From contig JAYWCL010000175.1 in the NCBI GenBank assembly GCA_043780595.1, positions 1-30,460 on the forward strand: a stretch of DNA of 30,460 bases. The letters run 5' to 3'. Position 1 is the first letter of the stretch; each line of letters starts with the position of its first letter. Below are positions 7,082 through 15,998 of this stretch, in pieces. Source of the DNA: Limnoglobus sp043780595 (GTDB lineage Bacteria; Planctomycetota; Planctomycetia; Gemmatales; Gemmataceae). The notes beneath the pieces are model-generated. The model had not been told where the DNA came from and made no database searches. It was given only the letters and a program-made list of their open reading frames with translations. Both the position numbers and the translations under genes were made by a program.

Positions 7082-7894
7082 TCAATTTATCGCGTCGTTC
7101 AACAGAGCGGACAGAACAAACTCCGCAGCATTCCGACAGGCAATAGAACGGGCTGTTGCGATCGCGGCATCACGCTCTTCGTCAGCGAAATCCGAAATTC
7201 CTTTCACAACGCACCAGATCGGATCGTCGGCGGAGGTCGAGGCTGCGAGTAGTCCGACACCTTCCATTTCACCACCGACAATTGCGTCGTCGCCGTCTGG
7301 AACGCCCATCACCAATTCATCGCGAAAGACGCGGCTCTGAATCCGCGCCGCGCCGGAGAGCATCGCACCGACATGTACGCCGAAAGAACGATTTCCTCGT
7401 CTCAGTTCTTTACGAAACAACTCGACGAGTGCAGGGCGGGCGTCTTGCCTGTTGGCTTGCGAATAATCCGTGATGTAATTTGAATGAGCAGCCTTAACGA
7501 TTCTGTTGTCGTACGGGATAAGTGAGGTGGATACCAAGACATCGCCGAGTTTTTGGCTAGTGGAATCGATCCCGAAAGCCATCCCGACCTGAACGATTCC
7601 TATCGCACCGGTCGCTTCGCGGAACCGAATTCCTCTTGCCGCAGACCCGAGTCGCCCCATCTCGCCCATTACAATACGAGCGCGTTCCCGCACCGGTCGG
7701 ATCGCGATGACCGTTTCATTCCCTACGATTCCCAGCCAATGGTATTCACCGAGCGTGGGATGCTTATTCATTTCAAACAGTAAGTCGTGCTTGCGGACAA
7801 CATTCTCTAACTCTTGCTCTTCAGATGGCGTCGCGACAAACAGTAGCAACGAGCACTGTCGCATCGCCGAGTTTGTGAATTCGTTATGATTCAT
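7082..7894 (-). CDS. Nucleoside phosphorylase-like protein (PNP/UDP family)
   Basis: This 270-residue protein is of the PNP/MTA-SAH nucleosidase superfamily. Visible hallmarks are the core strand and turn around GIVQVGMAFGID...KLGDVLVS (about 99-122), the ribose-binding GGEMEG (207-212) and the base-binding KGISDFADEE (231-240) with the conserved Asp at D235. Family members cleave the N-glycosidic bond of purine nucleosides or related compounds; the substrate here is unknown. The ATG at 7894 is 9 bases after the PSD1-cytochrome stop, with GGGGAG across the junction; an ATG 10 codons in is an alternative start. Two 60-base lines (7741-7860) count 58 of 120 G+C, against 39 of 60 at 8041-8100. 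Stand-alone and fused PNP domains also occur in bacterial conflict systems, so a defence or signalling role is possible but unproven. Confidence 0.85.
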   Translation of the reverse strand: MNHNEFTNSAMRQCSLLLFVATPSEEQELENVVRKHDLLFEMNKHPTLGEYHWLGIVGNETVIAIRPVRERARIVMGEMGRLGSAARGIRFREATGAIGIVQVGMAFGIDSTSQKLGDVLVSTSLIPYDNRIVKAAHSNYITDYSQANRQDARPALVELFRKELRRGNRSFGVHVGAMLSGAARIQSRVFRDELVMGVPDGDDAIVGGEMEGVGLLAASTSADDPIWCVVKGISDFADEERDAAIATARSIACRNAAEFVLSALLNDAIN

Positions 7895-7903
7895 TAGGAC
7901 AAA

Positions 7904-10549
7904 TTACTCCCCGAATTCACCGCCGCGTACCATCCGAAACTGTGGGCTACGGACGATGGCTTGCACCGCGAACGAGATCTTGCCATCGTTGGCTTTCATG
8001 GTGGCCACCATTTCGTCGATGAGTGCGGTGTCGGATAGTGACGTCGCGCGGCCGAGTGCGTACCCGAGTAAGCGACGGCAGAACAGGCGAACGATTACGT
8101 CTTGCTTGTTGTTCAGGAGGTACGTGCGTAGCCCGTCGATGCCGTCGAATTCGGTGCCGTCCTTGAGCTTGGCTTTTGCATCGACGGGTAGTCCGCCGAA
8201 ATCCTTTTCGCGGAAGCGGCCGATCGGGTCGTACTTTTCCAGCGAGTAGCCGAACGGGTCGATCCGCTGGTGGCAGGTCGCACACTCGGGCAGTTTCGTG
8301 TGGTGTTCCACGAGTTGCCGCATCGTCAATTTGTCGGCCCCGCCTTCCTCTTCCGGCAGCTTCGGCACGTTCGGCGGCGGCTTCGGCAGTTTCTCGCCGA
8401 GCAACGTCTCGACGATCCAGTTCCCGCGCAGAATCGGACTCGTCCGCGAAGCCCCGGCTTCCTTCGTTTGCACGCTCGCCAACCCGAGCAACCCGCCACG
8501 GCCATACTTGCGAATGCCACTCACGCGACGCCACTCCGGCCCACTCACACCCGGTATGCCGTAATGTTTCGCGAGCGTGTCGTTCAGGTAGGTTGCGTCG
8601 GCATTCAAAAGGTGTGACACTGGCCTGTCAGCTTGAAAGAAATCCTGGAAGAAAAGGATCGATTCCTCGTAGATCGCCTTACGCAATTTCTCGTCGAACG
8701 TGGGGAACAGTGCCTCGTTCTTTTCCTTGAGTTCATCGAAGCCGCGAACGTGAATCCACTGCGTGCCGAACTCGATGGCGAGTGACCGGACTCGCGGATC
8801 GTTCCGCATTCGTTGCACTTGCGCGGCCAAGATTTTCGGGTCGCGAAGTGTGCCCGCCGCCGCGAGGGTTCGCAGTTCTTCATCGGGCGATGACGACCAC
8901 AGAAAGTAGCTCAGCCGAGTGGCCAATTCCCAGTCGTCGATCGCGCCGGCGGCTTTGCCCGCAGGGGCTTTCTCGATGCGAAACAGGTACGCAGGTGATA
9001 CCAGCACGCGGGCCAAGACGTTGCGGAACGCCTCGTCGTGCGGTACGCCTTTGCTGCGGATCGTCGCGTACAGTTCGCGCAACGCTTTCGCTTCGTTCGC
9101 TTGCAACGGTCGGCGATACGCCTTGGGTGCGAACGCGAGCAAGGCATCGAGTTGATACGGGATCGCGGCCGTTTCTTCGGCGAGGAACGTCTCCGCACGT
9201 TTCTGAAATGCGGGTTTCAAGCTTTCAAAAAAGGTCACCATTGCCTTCGGCTGATCTTGCGTCACGAAGCCGATGAACTGCGGCAAATACGCGAACTCCG
9301 CCACCGGTTGCCGACTGATGAAGCGATGCTCCGCCCAGAGCCGTTCGAGTTCCTTCGTTTGTTCGGGATTTAAGAAAAGTCGCACGAGTGGTTCGTCTTC
9401 GCGGTGGAACATTTTCAGGCAGACGACTTCATCGGTAGGGATGACTTGCGGGAAGCAGATGAACATCGGGAACACCGCGCGGAACGCCGCTTTCTCGCCA
9501 TCGGTAGCCGCATCGCTCGGCACCTGACGACTAAAACTTTCGGCGTAGCCTTTGCCCGCATCTTGCTTGTAACTGCCGACCTGCACGACCTTCCACAGCG
9601 TCGCCTGCACTTTCGCAATTTCCACCACAATAGCGGGGACATCCTTCTCGGCGGCCGCCTGCCACTTCGTTCGAATCGCATCGAGCGTCACTGACGATGC
9701 CTTGTCAGTGAGTGCAGTCCAGACGGCATCAAAATACTTCGCATTCAGCGTTTCGAGTGCCGCGACTTGCTTCGTCGTGGAACGTCCGCTGAGCAGGGCG
9801 TCGCGATGTTTGACGGTTGCAAGGATGTGGGCCGCGATCGGTGTCTTGCCGTCGCCGGCTGCGAATTGCGCGTAAAACTGCCGTAGTTTCGCGGTGCTTT
9901 CGTCGCTCCAGTCGCGAAGCGTTTTGCCCTGGGAGAAGCGGAAGCCGCTCGGCAGCAACACCGCACGATTCGCGATCTCCTTCGATGCCGCCATGTACTT
10001 AGAAAGCAGCGTAGGCGAAATGTCGGTCAGCGCCTCGGCCGCGTTCGTAAAACCCTCGCCCGCTGCGCCATCGACGGGAAACTCGCGGGTCGGTCGCAGG
10101 TCGACGCCCGTAAGGTCGCGGATCGTCGCATCGTACTCCGCATTGCTCAGTCGGCGTGCGGGAACGGCACCGGGGTCGCCCGATTTTGCCACGGCTTCGC
10201 CATCGAGAAAACTGCGTACCCACATCGTCAGGCGTTTCTTTTCGAGCGCCGTCGGTTGCGGTTTGTCTTTGGGTGGCATCTCGCCAGTTTCGATCTGTTC
10301 GATCATCCCGAGCCACGGCTTCACGTCGCCGCGAAGGTCGGCAAGTATGGCAAACCGCTCGAGGTCGAGGCTGCCCTTCTTCGACTTCGTCGAATGACAC
10401 CCGAGGCAATACGCCTTCAGAAGCGGGCGTACCGTATCATCGAACGAAGCTTGCGTGACAGGCATTTTCGCATCATCGGCACGCGACGACACGAACAGCA
10501 CACCGCACACAACCACCAACAGTGAGCCGATTAATCTGCGAATAGGCAT
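7904..10549 (-). CDS. PSD1-type planctomycete cytochrome (DUF1587/1592/1588/1585)
   Basis: An 881-residue exported protein with the planctomycete multi-domain layout. It has a signal peptide (residues 1-24), then a cytochrome-like domain with a heme-binding CLGCH (48-52). Next come DUF1587 (RRLSNAEYDATIRDLTGVDL), DUF1595 (YRRPLQANEAKALRELY), DUF1592 (ATRLSYFLWSSSPDEEL) and DUF1588 (RGGLLGLASVQTKEAGASRT). A second heme motif CATCHQRIDP lies near residue 755, followed by the C-terminal DUF1585 (RLFCRRLLGYALGR). Function is unknown; the two heme sites suggest periplasmic redox chemistry. The ATG at 10549 is preceded by AAAGAGG, so it is preferred over the GTG at 10582. It leads a four-gene unit ending in DUF1552, with gaps of 9, 21 and 11 bases. 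Confidence 0.94.
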   Translation of the reverse strand: MPIRRLIGSLLVVVCGVLFVSSRADDAKMPVTQASFDDTVRPLLKAYCLGCHSTKSKKGSLDLERFAILADLRGDVKPWLGMIEQIETGEMPPKDKPQPTALEKKRLTMWVRSFLDGEAVAKSGDPGAVPARRLSNAEYDATIRDLTGVDLRPTREFPVDGAAGEGFTNAAEALTDISPTLLSKYMAASKEIANRAVLLPSGFRFSQGKTLRDWSDESTAKLRQFYAQFAAGDGKTPIAAHILATVKHRDALLSGRSTTKQVAALETLNAKYFDAVWTALTDKASSVTLDAIRTKWQAAAEKDVPAIVVEIAKVQATLWKVVQVGSYKQDAGKGYAESFSRQVPSDAATDGEKAAFRAVFPMFICFPQVIPTDEVVCLKMFHREDEPLVRLFLNPEQTKELERLWAEHRFISRQPVAEFAYLPQFIGFVTQDQPKAMVTFFESLKPAFQKRAETFLAEETAAIPYQLDALLAFAPKAYRRPLQANEAKALRELYATIRSKGVPHDEAFRNVLARVLVSPAYLFRIEKAPAGKAAGAIDDWELATRLSYFLWSSSPDEELRTLAAAGTLRDPKILAAQVQRMRNDPRVRSLAIEFGTQWIHVRGFDELKEKNEALFPTFDEKLRKAIYEESILFFQDFFQADRPVSHLLNADATYLNDTLAKHYGIPGVSGPEWRRVSGIRKYGRGGLLGLASVQTKEAGASRTSPILRGNWIVETLLGEKLPKPPPNVPKLPEEEGGADKLTMRQLVEHHTKLPECATCHQRIDPFGYSLEKYDPIGRFREKDFGGLPVDAKAKLKDGTEFDGIDGLRTYLLNNKQDVIVRLFCRRLLGYALGRATSLSDTALIDEMVATMKANDGKISFAVQAIVRSPQFRMVRGGEFGE

Positions 10550-10644
10550 AGGTCGACCTCTTTGAAACCTGGTGAGTGGCACGTTAATAATCTAATCCCG
10601 TTAGCTGTTATCGTTTCTGCGATGGCGTGCATTTTCGCGTGTTT

Positions 10645-10735
10645 CCCTCGCTGGCGCGTCGGGCTAACATAACCGTTCGGTCTGCATTCCCGTTAGCCCG
10701 ACGCGCTAGCTGGCGCGCTGGCGCGTCGGGCTTAC
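10645..10735. repeat. Three-arm cluster of the REP-like palindromic repeat
   Basis: A left arm at 10645-10668 (CCCTCG then CTGGCGCGTCGGGCTAAC), a right arm at 10692-10710 (GTTAGCCCGACGCGCTAGC) and a second left-type arm at 10718-10735 (CTGGCGCGTCGGGCTTAC) follow one another. This is a BIME-like arrangement between the membrane fusion gene and the PSD1 cytochrome gene. The arms can pair in either combination. The rest of 10550-10746 shows no gene. Confidence 0.85.
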
Positions 10736-10746
10736 AAAACCGTTCG

Positions 10747-11805
10747 CTACTCGTTGCTGATGCGGATCTGCATTCGCTGCCCGATCCAGAGGCGTTCGGT
10801 TGAGGGGTCGAGTTCGATAATCACTTCGGTCGTGCGGACGTCGTTGAGTTCGCCGGGTTCAAAAACGATCGAGCGACGCGAGGCCACCCAGCCGGCGATT
10901 TCCTTGACGCGGCCAGTCCAGATTGGCGAATCGACGCGAGCATCGTCGCGGACTTTGGCCTTCATGCCGACGCGAACGCGACCGAGGCCGCCTTGCTCGA
11001 GTTCCGCACGAACGATTAGTGGCCCCGATGGCGCGAACACGACCGATGGCATCGGCGAACCCGGCGCGAGCGTGGCACCGGGCGACGTTTGCAACCGCAA
11101 AATCGTGCCATCGGATGGGGCGCGCAGCACGCAGTCGTTGACGGCTTTGTTCGCCCGATCGAGGTTCAGTTGGGCGGCATCGCTCTTCGCTTTCGCGGCC
11201 CGCACTTCGAGATTCGGGTCGAGTGCCTTCAAGTTTTCGAGTTGAATTTTCTCCACATCGACGAGGATTTTCAGGCTGTTCACACGTGCGGCGACGGCGT
11301 CGATGTCGGACTTCGTCAGTTGCCCGCTCAGGCTCGCTTGCTCGCGCATCTGGGTTAAGCGGTCTTCGTTCGCGCTCGCTTCGTTGATCGCGGAAGCGAG
11401 TTTCTTTTCTTGCAAAACGATCAGCGACGGATGCTGTTTAAAGCGTTGGCCGGCCGCATCGATTTCGATCTGAGCCGCCAACACGCCATTGGTGGCTTCG
11501 CGAACCGCGATCAGATATTGCGCCGCGTCGAGTTTCAGGATCTCCTGATTCTTCTTCACGAGTGCGTTCTCGGAAACGAGGACCGACTCGACGCGACCGG
11601 GTTGCGATGGATCGAGCGAGACGACGAGTTTTTCCGAATCGACGCGGCCCGAACAGACGACATCGAGGTTGCTCAGCGATGGTCCCGTCGGCACAACGTC
11701 GGGCGGTTTGCGGTTGTAGAAATACGCCGCCGCGCCGATCGAGCCGCCGAGGAGGAGCAGGCCGAACAGCGTGGTGAACTTCGGGAATCGTCGGCCATCG
11801 GCCAT
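10747..11805 (-). CDS. HlyD/DevB-like membrane fusion protein
   Basis: This 352-residue adaptor subunit of an exporter has a single N-terminal membrane anchor (about residues 10-30). Two half-lipoyl segments (GRVESVLVSENALVKKNQEI at about 70-89, and DCVLRAPSDGTILRLQTSPG) flank a long coiled-coil hairpin (about 100-240). A beta-barrel region rich in VRAELEQGGLGRVRVGMKAK follows. Such proteins bridge an inner-membrane pump to the outer membrane. The ATG at 11805 lies 14 bases after the permease stop, so the pair is co-transcribed. The order and sequence resemble DevB/DevC glycolipid-type exporters, but the cargo is unknown. The frame is open further upstream only where it overlaps the permease gene, so that part was excluded. 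Confidence 0.88.
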   Translation of the reverse strand: MADGRRFPKFTTLFGLLLLGGSIGAAAYFYNRKPPDVVPTGPSLSNLDVVCSGRVDSEKLVVSLDPSQPGRVESVLVSENALVKKNQEILKLDAAQYLIAVREATNGVLAAQIEIDAAGQRFKQHPSLIVLQEKKLASAINEASANEDRLTQMREQASLSGQLTKSDIDAVAARVNSLKILVDVEKIQLENLKALDPNLEVRAAKAKSDAAQLNLDRANKAVNDCVLRAPSDGTILRLQTSPGATLAPGSPMPSVVFAPSGPLIVRAELEQGGLGRVRVGMKAKVRDDARVDSPIWTGRVKEIAGWVASRRSIVFEPGELNDVRTTEVIIELDPSTERLWIGQRMQIRISNE

Positions 11806-11819
11806 CGGGGCACCGTGGG

Positions 11820-12956
11820 TTAGCGGATGTTGTGTGCGGGATCGACGTTCTGGAACGAGCGGAGTGCCGCCAGCCCGGAGCCGATCGCCATGACCATGGT
11901 GATGAGTGCCGACGCACCGAGAACGAGCGGGTGTAACTGCACTTGCGTACCGACGCGGTTCGCTGCTTCCGCAAGGATAAACGAGATCGGCGCGGCAACG
12001 AGGATGCCGAACATCCCCACCCAGAACGATTGCATCAGCACCGAAAGCTGCAACCTCCAACGTGGAATGCCCATTGCGCGGAGTGTAGCAAACTCGCGTT
12101 GCGAGGCCGCCGTGGCTGCGTAGAGCGTCTGGCTGGTGACGACCGCACCGACGAGCAACCCGAGCAATGCCGTGAAGCCGACCGCGACGCCCGCCTTCGT
12201 CGTCGTTAGCCAGTGCATTCGCGAACGGTGCGAAAATTCATCGTGCGTGAAGGCGCTGAGTTGCGTGTATTGCGACAATCTCGCGGTCACGCGCTCGGCG
12301 TCTTCAAGGGTTTTGCACTTCGCCAAAATGTACGTGACTTGCCCCGGAAAATACTTCATCAGCACGCGGGCGGTGTCGATCGAGCAGAACACATACGGCC
12401 CACCGAGACTCTTGTAGCCCTTCACCAGTGCGACCACTTTCACGCGCTTACCCAAAATTTCCGCACGATCCCCGACGCCGGAAATACTCAGTCGGCCCAG
12501 TTCGGATTCGTCGACGGCGACGGAGAACGGTTCGGTGAGTGCGGCTTGAATATCCGGCGAATCGCGGAGGCATTCGACGGCACCGAGCGAATCGCGTTCG
12601 AGCCGCGTGCCAACGATCGTTACCGGTTCCGGCGTGCCGGGGGTTTGAAATGTCGACACCGGCGTCCACATCGAGAAGCCGATCACCGACGTTTCGGTGC
12701 GTTCGACTTCGGGTTGATCGGCCACGCGACTGACCCAGCGTTCGGGTAGCGGTTGGCCAAGATCGACGCTCCGCACGCCGGGGTAACCGACCCACACATC
12801 GGCGGTGGCTTTGTCGACGGGTAGCGACATCATCGACAGCAAACCGATGACGAGGCCGCACTGCACCGCGATCAGGATAGCGCTAAATGCCACGGCAAAG
12901 ATCGCCGGTAGAAACCGGGTCCGTTCGTACCAGATGGTGATTAGCGAGTAGCTCAT
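11820..12956 (-). CDS. ABC transporter permease, FtsX/MacB-like (DevC type)
   Basis: A 378-residue permease with the FtsX/MacB topology: one N-terminal membrane segment (about 17-40), a large periplasmic MacB-like domain (about 45-245) and three C-terminal segments (about 255-280, 308-330 and 345-365). The motif AASQREFATLRAMGIPRWRL is the typical cytoplasmic coupling segment that meets the ATPase. The early sequence MSYSLITIWYERTRF resembles DevC proteins. It should form an exporter with the membrane fusion protein immediately downstream. The nucleotide-binding subunit, usually in the same operon, is absent from the window, so it must be supplied from elsewhere or the pump is incomplete. Confidence 0.88.
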   Translation of the reverse strand: MSYSLITIWYERTRFLPAIFAVAFSAILIAVQCGLVIGLLSMMSLPVDKATADVWVGYPGVRSVDLGQPLPERWVSRVADQPEVERTETSVIGFSMWTPVSTFQTPGTPEPVTIVGTRLERDSLGAVECLRDSPDIQAALTEPFSVAVDESELGRLSISGVGDRAEILGKRVKVVALVKGYKSLGGPYVFCSIDTARVLMKYFPGQVTYILAKCKTLEDAERVTARLSQYTQLSAFTHDEFSHRSRMHWLTTTKAGVAVGFTALLGLLVGAVVTSQTLYAATAASQREFATLRAMGIPRWRLQLSVLMQSFWVGMFGILVAAPISFILAEAANRVGTQVQLHPLVLGASALITMVMAIGSGLAALRSFQNVDPAHNIR

Positions 12957-13125
12957 CGTCCGCCAGAAGAGAGTGCGTCACACGAAATTCTATTGTTTCA
13001 GACACGGACGCGGTCGCAAGGGGATATTTGCGAAGTAAAGGGTGCCGTGCGAAACGCTCGGTTGTGCCGCAAAGTGCGCCTTTACTGACGCAATAGCATC
13101 ATCTGCAACGCTGCGCCACTCCCCC

Positions 13126-13155
13126 TAGACACCGCCTTGCCGATTTGGGTAGACT
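13126..13155 (+). promoter_or_regulatory. Candidate housekeeping promoter of the epimerase
   Basis: TAGACA (13126-13131) and TAGACT (13150-13155) lie 18 bases apart. They match the -35 consensus at 5 of 6 and the -10 consensus at 4 of 6 positions. The site is 43 bases before the epimerase ATG, within the divergent region 12957-13198, which holds no other recognisable feature. Planctomycete promoters are poorly defined, so this is tentative. Confidence 0.3.
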
Positions 13156-13198
13156 CGCCCCACTGATGCCGAATCGACAAAATTTGGGGAGAGGGTTC

Positions 13199-14170
13199 AT
13201 GGGCGAACTCAGTTTGATCACGGGTGGCGCGGGTTTTATTGGATCGCACCTCGTCGAGAGTCTCGTGCGGCAGAACCGACCCGTTCGCGTGTTCGACGAT
13301 TTCAGCACCGGCTTGCATTCCAATCTCGAAAATTTCCACAACGACATCGACATCGTCGAAGGCAGCCTCACCGATCCGGCGGCGATCGCGCGGGCGATGC
13401 GTGGCGTCGGCGTGGTGTATCACCTCGGGGCGCTCGCCTCGGTCGCGCGGAGCGTCGAAACTCCGGCGGTGTCGCACGCGGCCTGTGCGACGGGCACGCT
13501 GAACTTGCTCGATGCCGCACGGAAAGTCGGCGTACGACGCGTCGTGTATGCGGCGAGTTCGAGCGCGTACGGCGGAAACACTGCCGAAGTCGGCCAGACC
13601 GAAGATATGCTGCCCGTTGCGAAGTCGCCGTATGCGGCGGCGAAACTCGCGGGCGAATTTTACATGCAGGCGTTCGCGGCCACTTATGGCATCGAAACCG
13701 TGCGCCTTCGCTTCTTCAACATCTTCGGCCCGCGCCAGCGCGACGACAGCCCGTACTCCGGCGTGATCGCGCTATTCACGGCAATGATGGCACGCGGCGA
13801 ACGCCCGACAGTGCAGGGCGATGGCAAACAATCCCGCGATTTTACCTACGTCGGCAACGCGATTGCTGCACTCGAACGCGCGGCGGAAGTGCCGGAGATT
13901 TCCGGGAAAGTCTACAACGTCGGCACGGGGCGAACCGTGACGGTACTCGACCTGGTGGCAGGGTTGAACGCGATTCTGGGTAAGCGACTCGATCCGATCT
14001 TCACCCCAACCCGCACGGGCGATGTGCGATTTTCCAAAGCCGATTTGCGCCGAACGAGCGTCGACCTCGGCTACGAAGCGATGGTGACGTTTGAAGAAGG
14101 ACTCATGCAGACTGTGAAGTGGTACCTCGAAGAACGCGCCGAATGGAAGTCTCGCGAAGCGGTACGGTAG
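13199..14170 (+). CDS. NAD-dependent sugar-nucleotide epimerase/dehydratase
   Basis: A 323-residue extended short-chain dehydrogenase of the UDP-glucose/UDP-GlcNAc 4-epimerase type. It shows the NAD-binding GGAGFIGS (9-16), the acidic VFDDFSTG (31-38), the active-site serine region AASSSAYGG (118-126) and the catalytic pair Y145/K149 in SPYAAAK. Further family segments are RFFNIFGPRQ and SRDFTYVGNAI. It probably interconverts nucleotide sugars for surface polysaccharide; the exact substrate cannot be read from sequence. GGGGAGAGGG lies just upstream of the ATG at 13199, which is why this start is preferred over the one 54 bases earlier. The glycosyltransferase at 26371 is a possible user of its product but is not linked by operon. 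Confidence 0.9.
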   Translation: MGELSLITGGAGFIGSHLVESLVRQNRPVRVFDDFSTGLHSNLENFHNDIDIVEGSLTDPAAIARAMRGVGVVYHLGALASVARSVETPAVSHAACATGTLNLLDAARKVGVRRVVYAASSSAYGGNTAEVGQTEDMLPVAKSPYAAAKLAGEFYMQAFAATYGIETVRLRFFNIFGPRQRDDSPYSGVIALFTAMMARGERPTVQGDGKQSRDFTYVGNAIAALERAAEVPEISGKVYNVGTGRTVTVLDLVAGLNAILGKRLDPIFTPTRTGDVRFSKADLRRTSVDLGYEAMVTFEEGLMQTVKWYLEERAEWKSREAVR

Positions 14171-14288
14171 ATTTGGCATTGAAGGATCGCATCGTCGCTG
14201 TCCAAGCCGAAGGTTTCCTGTCGATGCGCTTTCATACAATCGAACCGTGTTCTCCCCACCCACTTTCCGCGATGCGTAAGGAACCAAT

Positions 14289-15998
14289 ATGCGATTCCGA
14301 TCGACCCTCATTGTCCTCTGCACGTTCGCGTGCAGCCCGCTCTTTGCTGCCGACGTGCCGAAGGGCGAAGTCACCAAATACAGCTTCGAGAATAGCAAAA
14401 TCTTCCCCGGTACTTATCGCGATTACTGGGTGTACGTGCCGAAGCAGTACGACGCGAAACAGCCCGCCTGCGTGTTTATCTGCCAAGACGGCGTCCAGTA
14501 CAAGGCACCCGAAGTCTTCGATAAGCTGATCGCGGAAAAGGCGATGCCCATCACGATTGGCGTGTTCATTATGCACGGCCGCGTGAAAGCCGCCGACCCG
14601 AAGACGGCACTCGACCGCTTCAACCGCAGCTACGAATACGATGGCCTCGGCGACAACTACGCACGATTCTTGCTGGAAGAACTTCTGCCCGATGTCGAGA
14701 AGCGAACCGCCATCGATGGCCGTGCGATCCTTCTATCGAAGGATGGCAACGATCGCTGCATCGCGGGTGCGAGTAGCGGGGCGATTTGTGCGTTCACCGC
14801 TGCTTGGGAGCGCCCCGACGAGTTTCGTCGCGTGTTCAGTTCGATCGGCACGTACGTCGGCCTACGCGGCGGCCACAACTACCCGACGCTGATCCGTAAA
14901 GTCGAACCGAAGCCGTTGCGGGTCTTCCTTCAGGATGGCTCCGCCGACAACAACGCCTACGGTGGCGATTGGTGGATGGCGAACCAGGAGATGGAACGAT
15001 CATTGACGTTCGCCGGTTACGAAGTCGAACACAAATGGGGCACCGGCGGGCACAACGGCCAACATGCCACCGAAATCTTCCCCGAAGCGATGAAATGGCT
15101 CTGGAAGGATCACCCGACGCCGATCAAAACGGGCCTCGGTTCCCCGCAATTGAAGCAGATTCTGATTCCCGGCGAGAACTGGAAACTCGTCGGCGAAGGC
15201 TACAAGTTCACCGAAGGCCCTGCCGTAAACGCGAAGGGCGAAGTCTATTTCAACGACGTCGGTAGCAACAAGACGTACAAGATCGATGCGGCGGGTAAGC
15301 CCGTTGTGTTCCTCGAAAACTCGAAACGCGGCGACGGGCAGGCATTCGGGCCGGATGGCCGCATTTACGCGAATTCGACCGAAAGCAACGGCGTGCTGGC
15401 GTGGGATGCGGAAGGTAAATCGACGTTGATTGCCGAGGGTTTCCGCGGCAACGACATCGTCGTGCGGCACGATGGCGGCATGTTCGTCACCGTGCCGGGC
15501 TGGGATGGCAAGTCGCCGAGCAAGATTCTGTTCGTCGATAAAGCGGGTAAATCGAAGGAAGTCGATTCGGGCCTGAAGTTCTCGAACGGCATCTGTTTGT
15601 CGCCCGACCAAACGCTGCTGTACGTTTCCGATAGCCGCACGCACTGGGTGTTCAGCTACCAGGTTCAACCCGATGGCAGCCTGAAGGACAAGCAGAAATA
15701 CTACCACCTGCACGTTCCCGATACTGCCGATGACAGCGGTGCCGACGGAATGCGCGTCGATAAGGACGGGCGTTTGTACGTGGCAACGCGGTTGGGCATT
15801 CAGTTCTGCGATCAAGCCGGTCGCGTGAATGGCATCATCCCGACGCCGAACGGGAAAGTCTCGAACCTGACGTTCGGCGGCGAAAACTTCGACGTGATGT
15901 ACGCGACCTGCGGGGACAAGGTCTATTCCCGCAAAGTGAAAGTGAAGGGTGCGAACTCGCATCAACCGCCACTGCGACCCGCAGCACCGGGGCTATGA
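14289..15998 (+). CDS. Secreted esterase fused to SMP-30/gluconolactonase domain
   Basis: A 569-residue two-domain exported protein. A signal peptide (residues 1-20) precedes an enterochelin-esterase/feruloyl-esterase-like alpha/beta hydrolase (about 25-275). This has a nucleophile elbow GASSG (160-164, Ser162) and candidate catalytic histidines in GGHNGQH (H255/H259). The second half (about 290-555) is an SMP-30/gluconolactonase-type propeller, with FTEGPAVNAKGEVYFNDV, FSNGICLSPDQTLLYVSD and GADGMRVDKDGRLYVAT. The domains probably act on ester- or lactone-containing polysaccharide products in the periplasm; the substrate is inferred only at class level. The ATG follows AAGGAAC. Its 3' end overlaps the convergent sulfatase-like gene by 37 bases. 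Confidence 0.92.
   Translation: MRFRSTLIVLCTFACSPLFAADVPKGEVTKYSFENSKIFPGTYRDYWVYVPKQYDAKQPACVFICQDGVQYKAPEVFDKLIAEKAMPITIGVFIMHGRVKAADPKTALDRFNRSYEYDGLGDNYARFLLEELLPDVEKRTAIDGRAILLSKDGNDRCIAGASSGAICAFTAAWERPDEFRRVFSSIGTYVGLRGGHNYPTLIRKVEPKPLRVFLQDGSADNNAYGGDWWMANQEMERSLTFAGYEVEHKWGTGGHNGQHATEIFPEAMKWLWKDHPTPIKTGLGSPQLKQILIPGENWKLVGEGYKFTEGPAVNAKGEVYFNDVGSNKTYKIDAAGKPVVFLENSKRGDGQAFGPDGRIYANSTESNGVLAWDAEGKSTLIAEGFRGNDIVVRHDGGMFVTVPGWDGKSPSKILFVDKAGKSKEVDSGLKFSNGICLSPDQTLLYVSDSRTHWVFSYQVQPDGSLKDKQKYYHLHVPDTADDSGADGMRVDKDGRLYVATRLGIQFCDQAGRVNGIIPTPNGKVSNLTFGGENFDVMYATCGDKVYSRKVKVKGANSHQPPLRPAAPGL

Noticed and set aside
10645..10735. CRISPR array
   Set aside because: The repeated arms are inverted and unevenly spaced, without unique spacers of constant length.
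11806..12060. 85-residue extension of the membrane fusion protein
   Set aside because: It overlaps the permease gene and is low-complexity; the ATG at 11805 puts the membrane anchor at the proper place.
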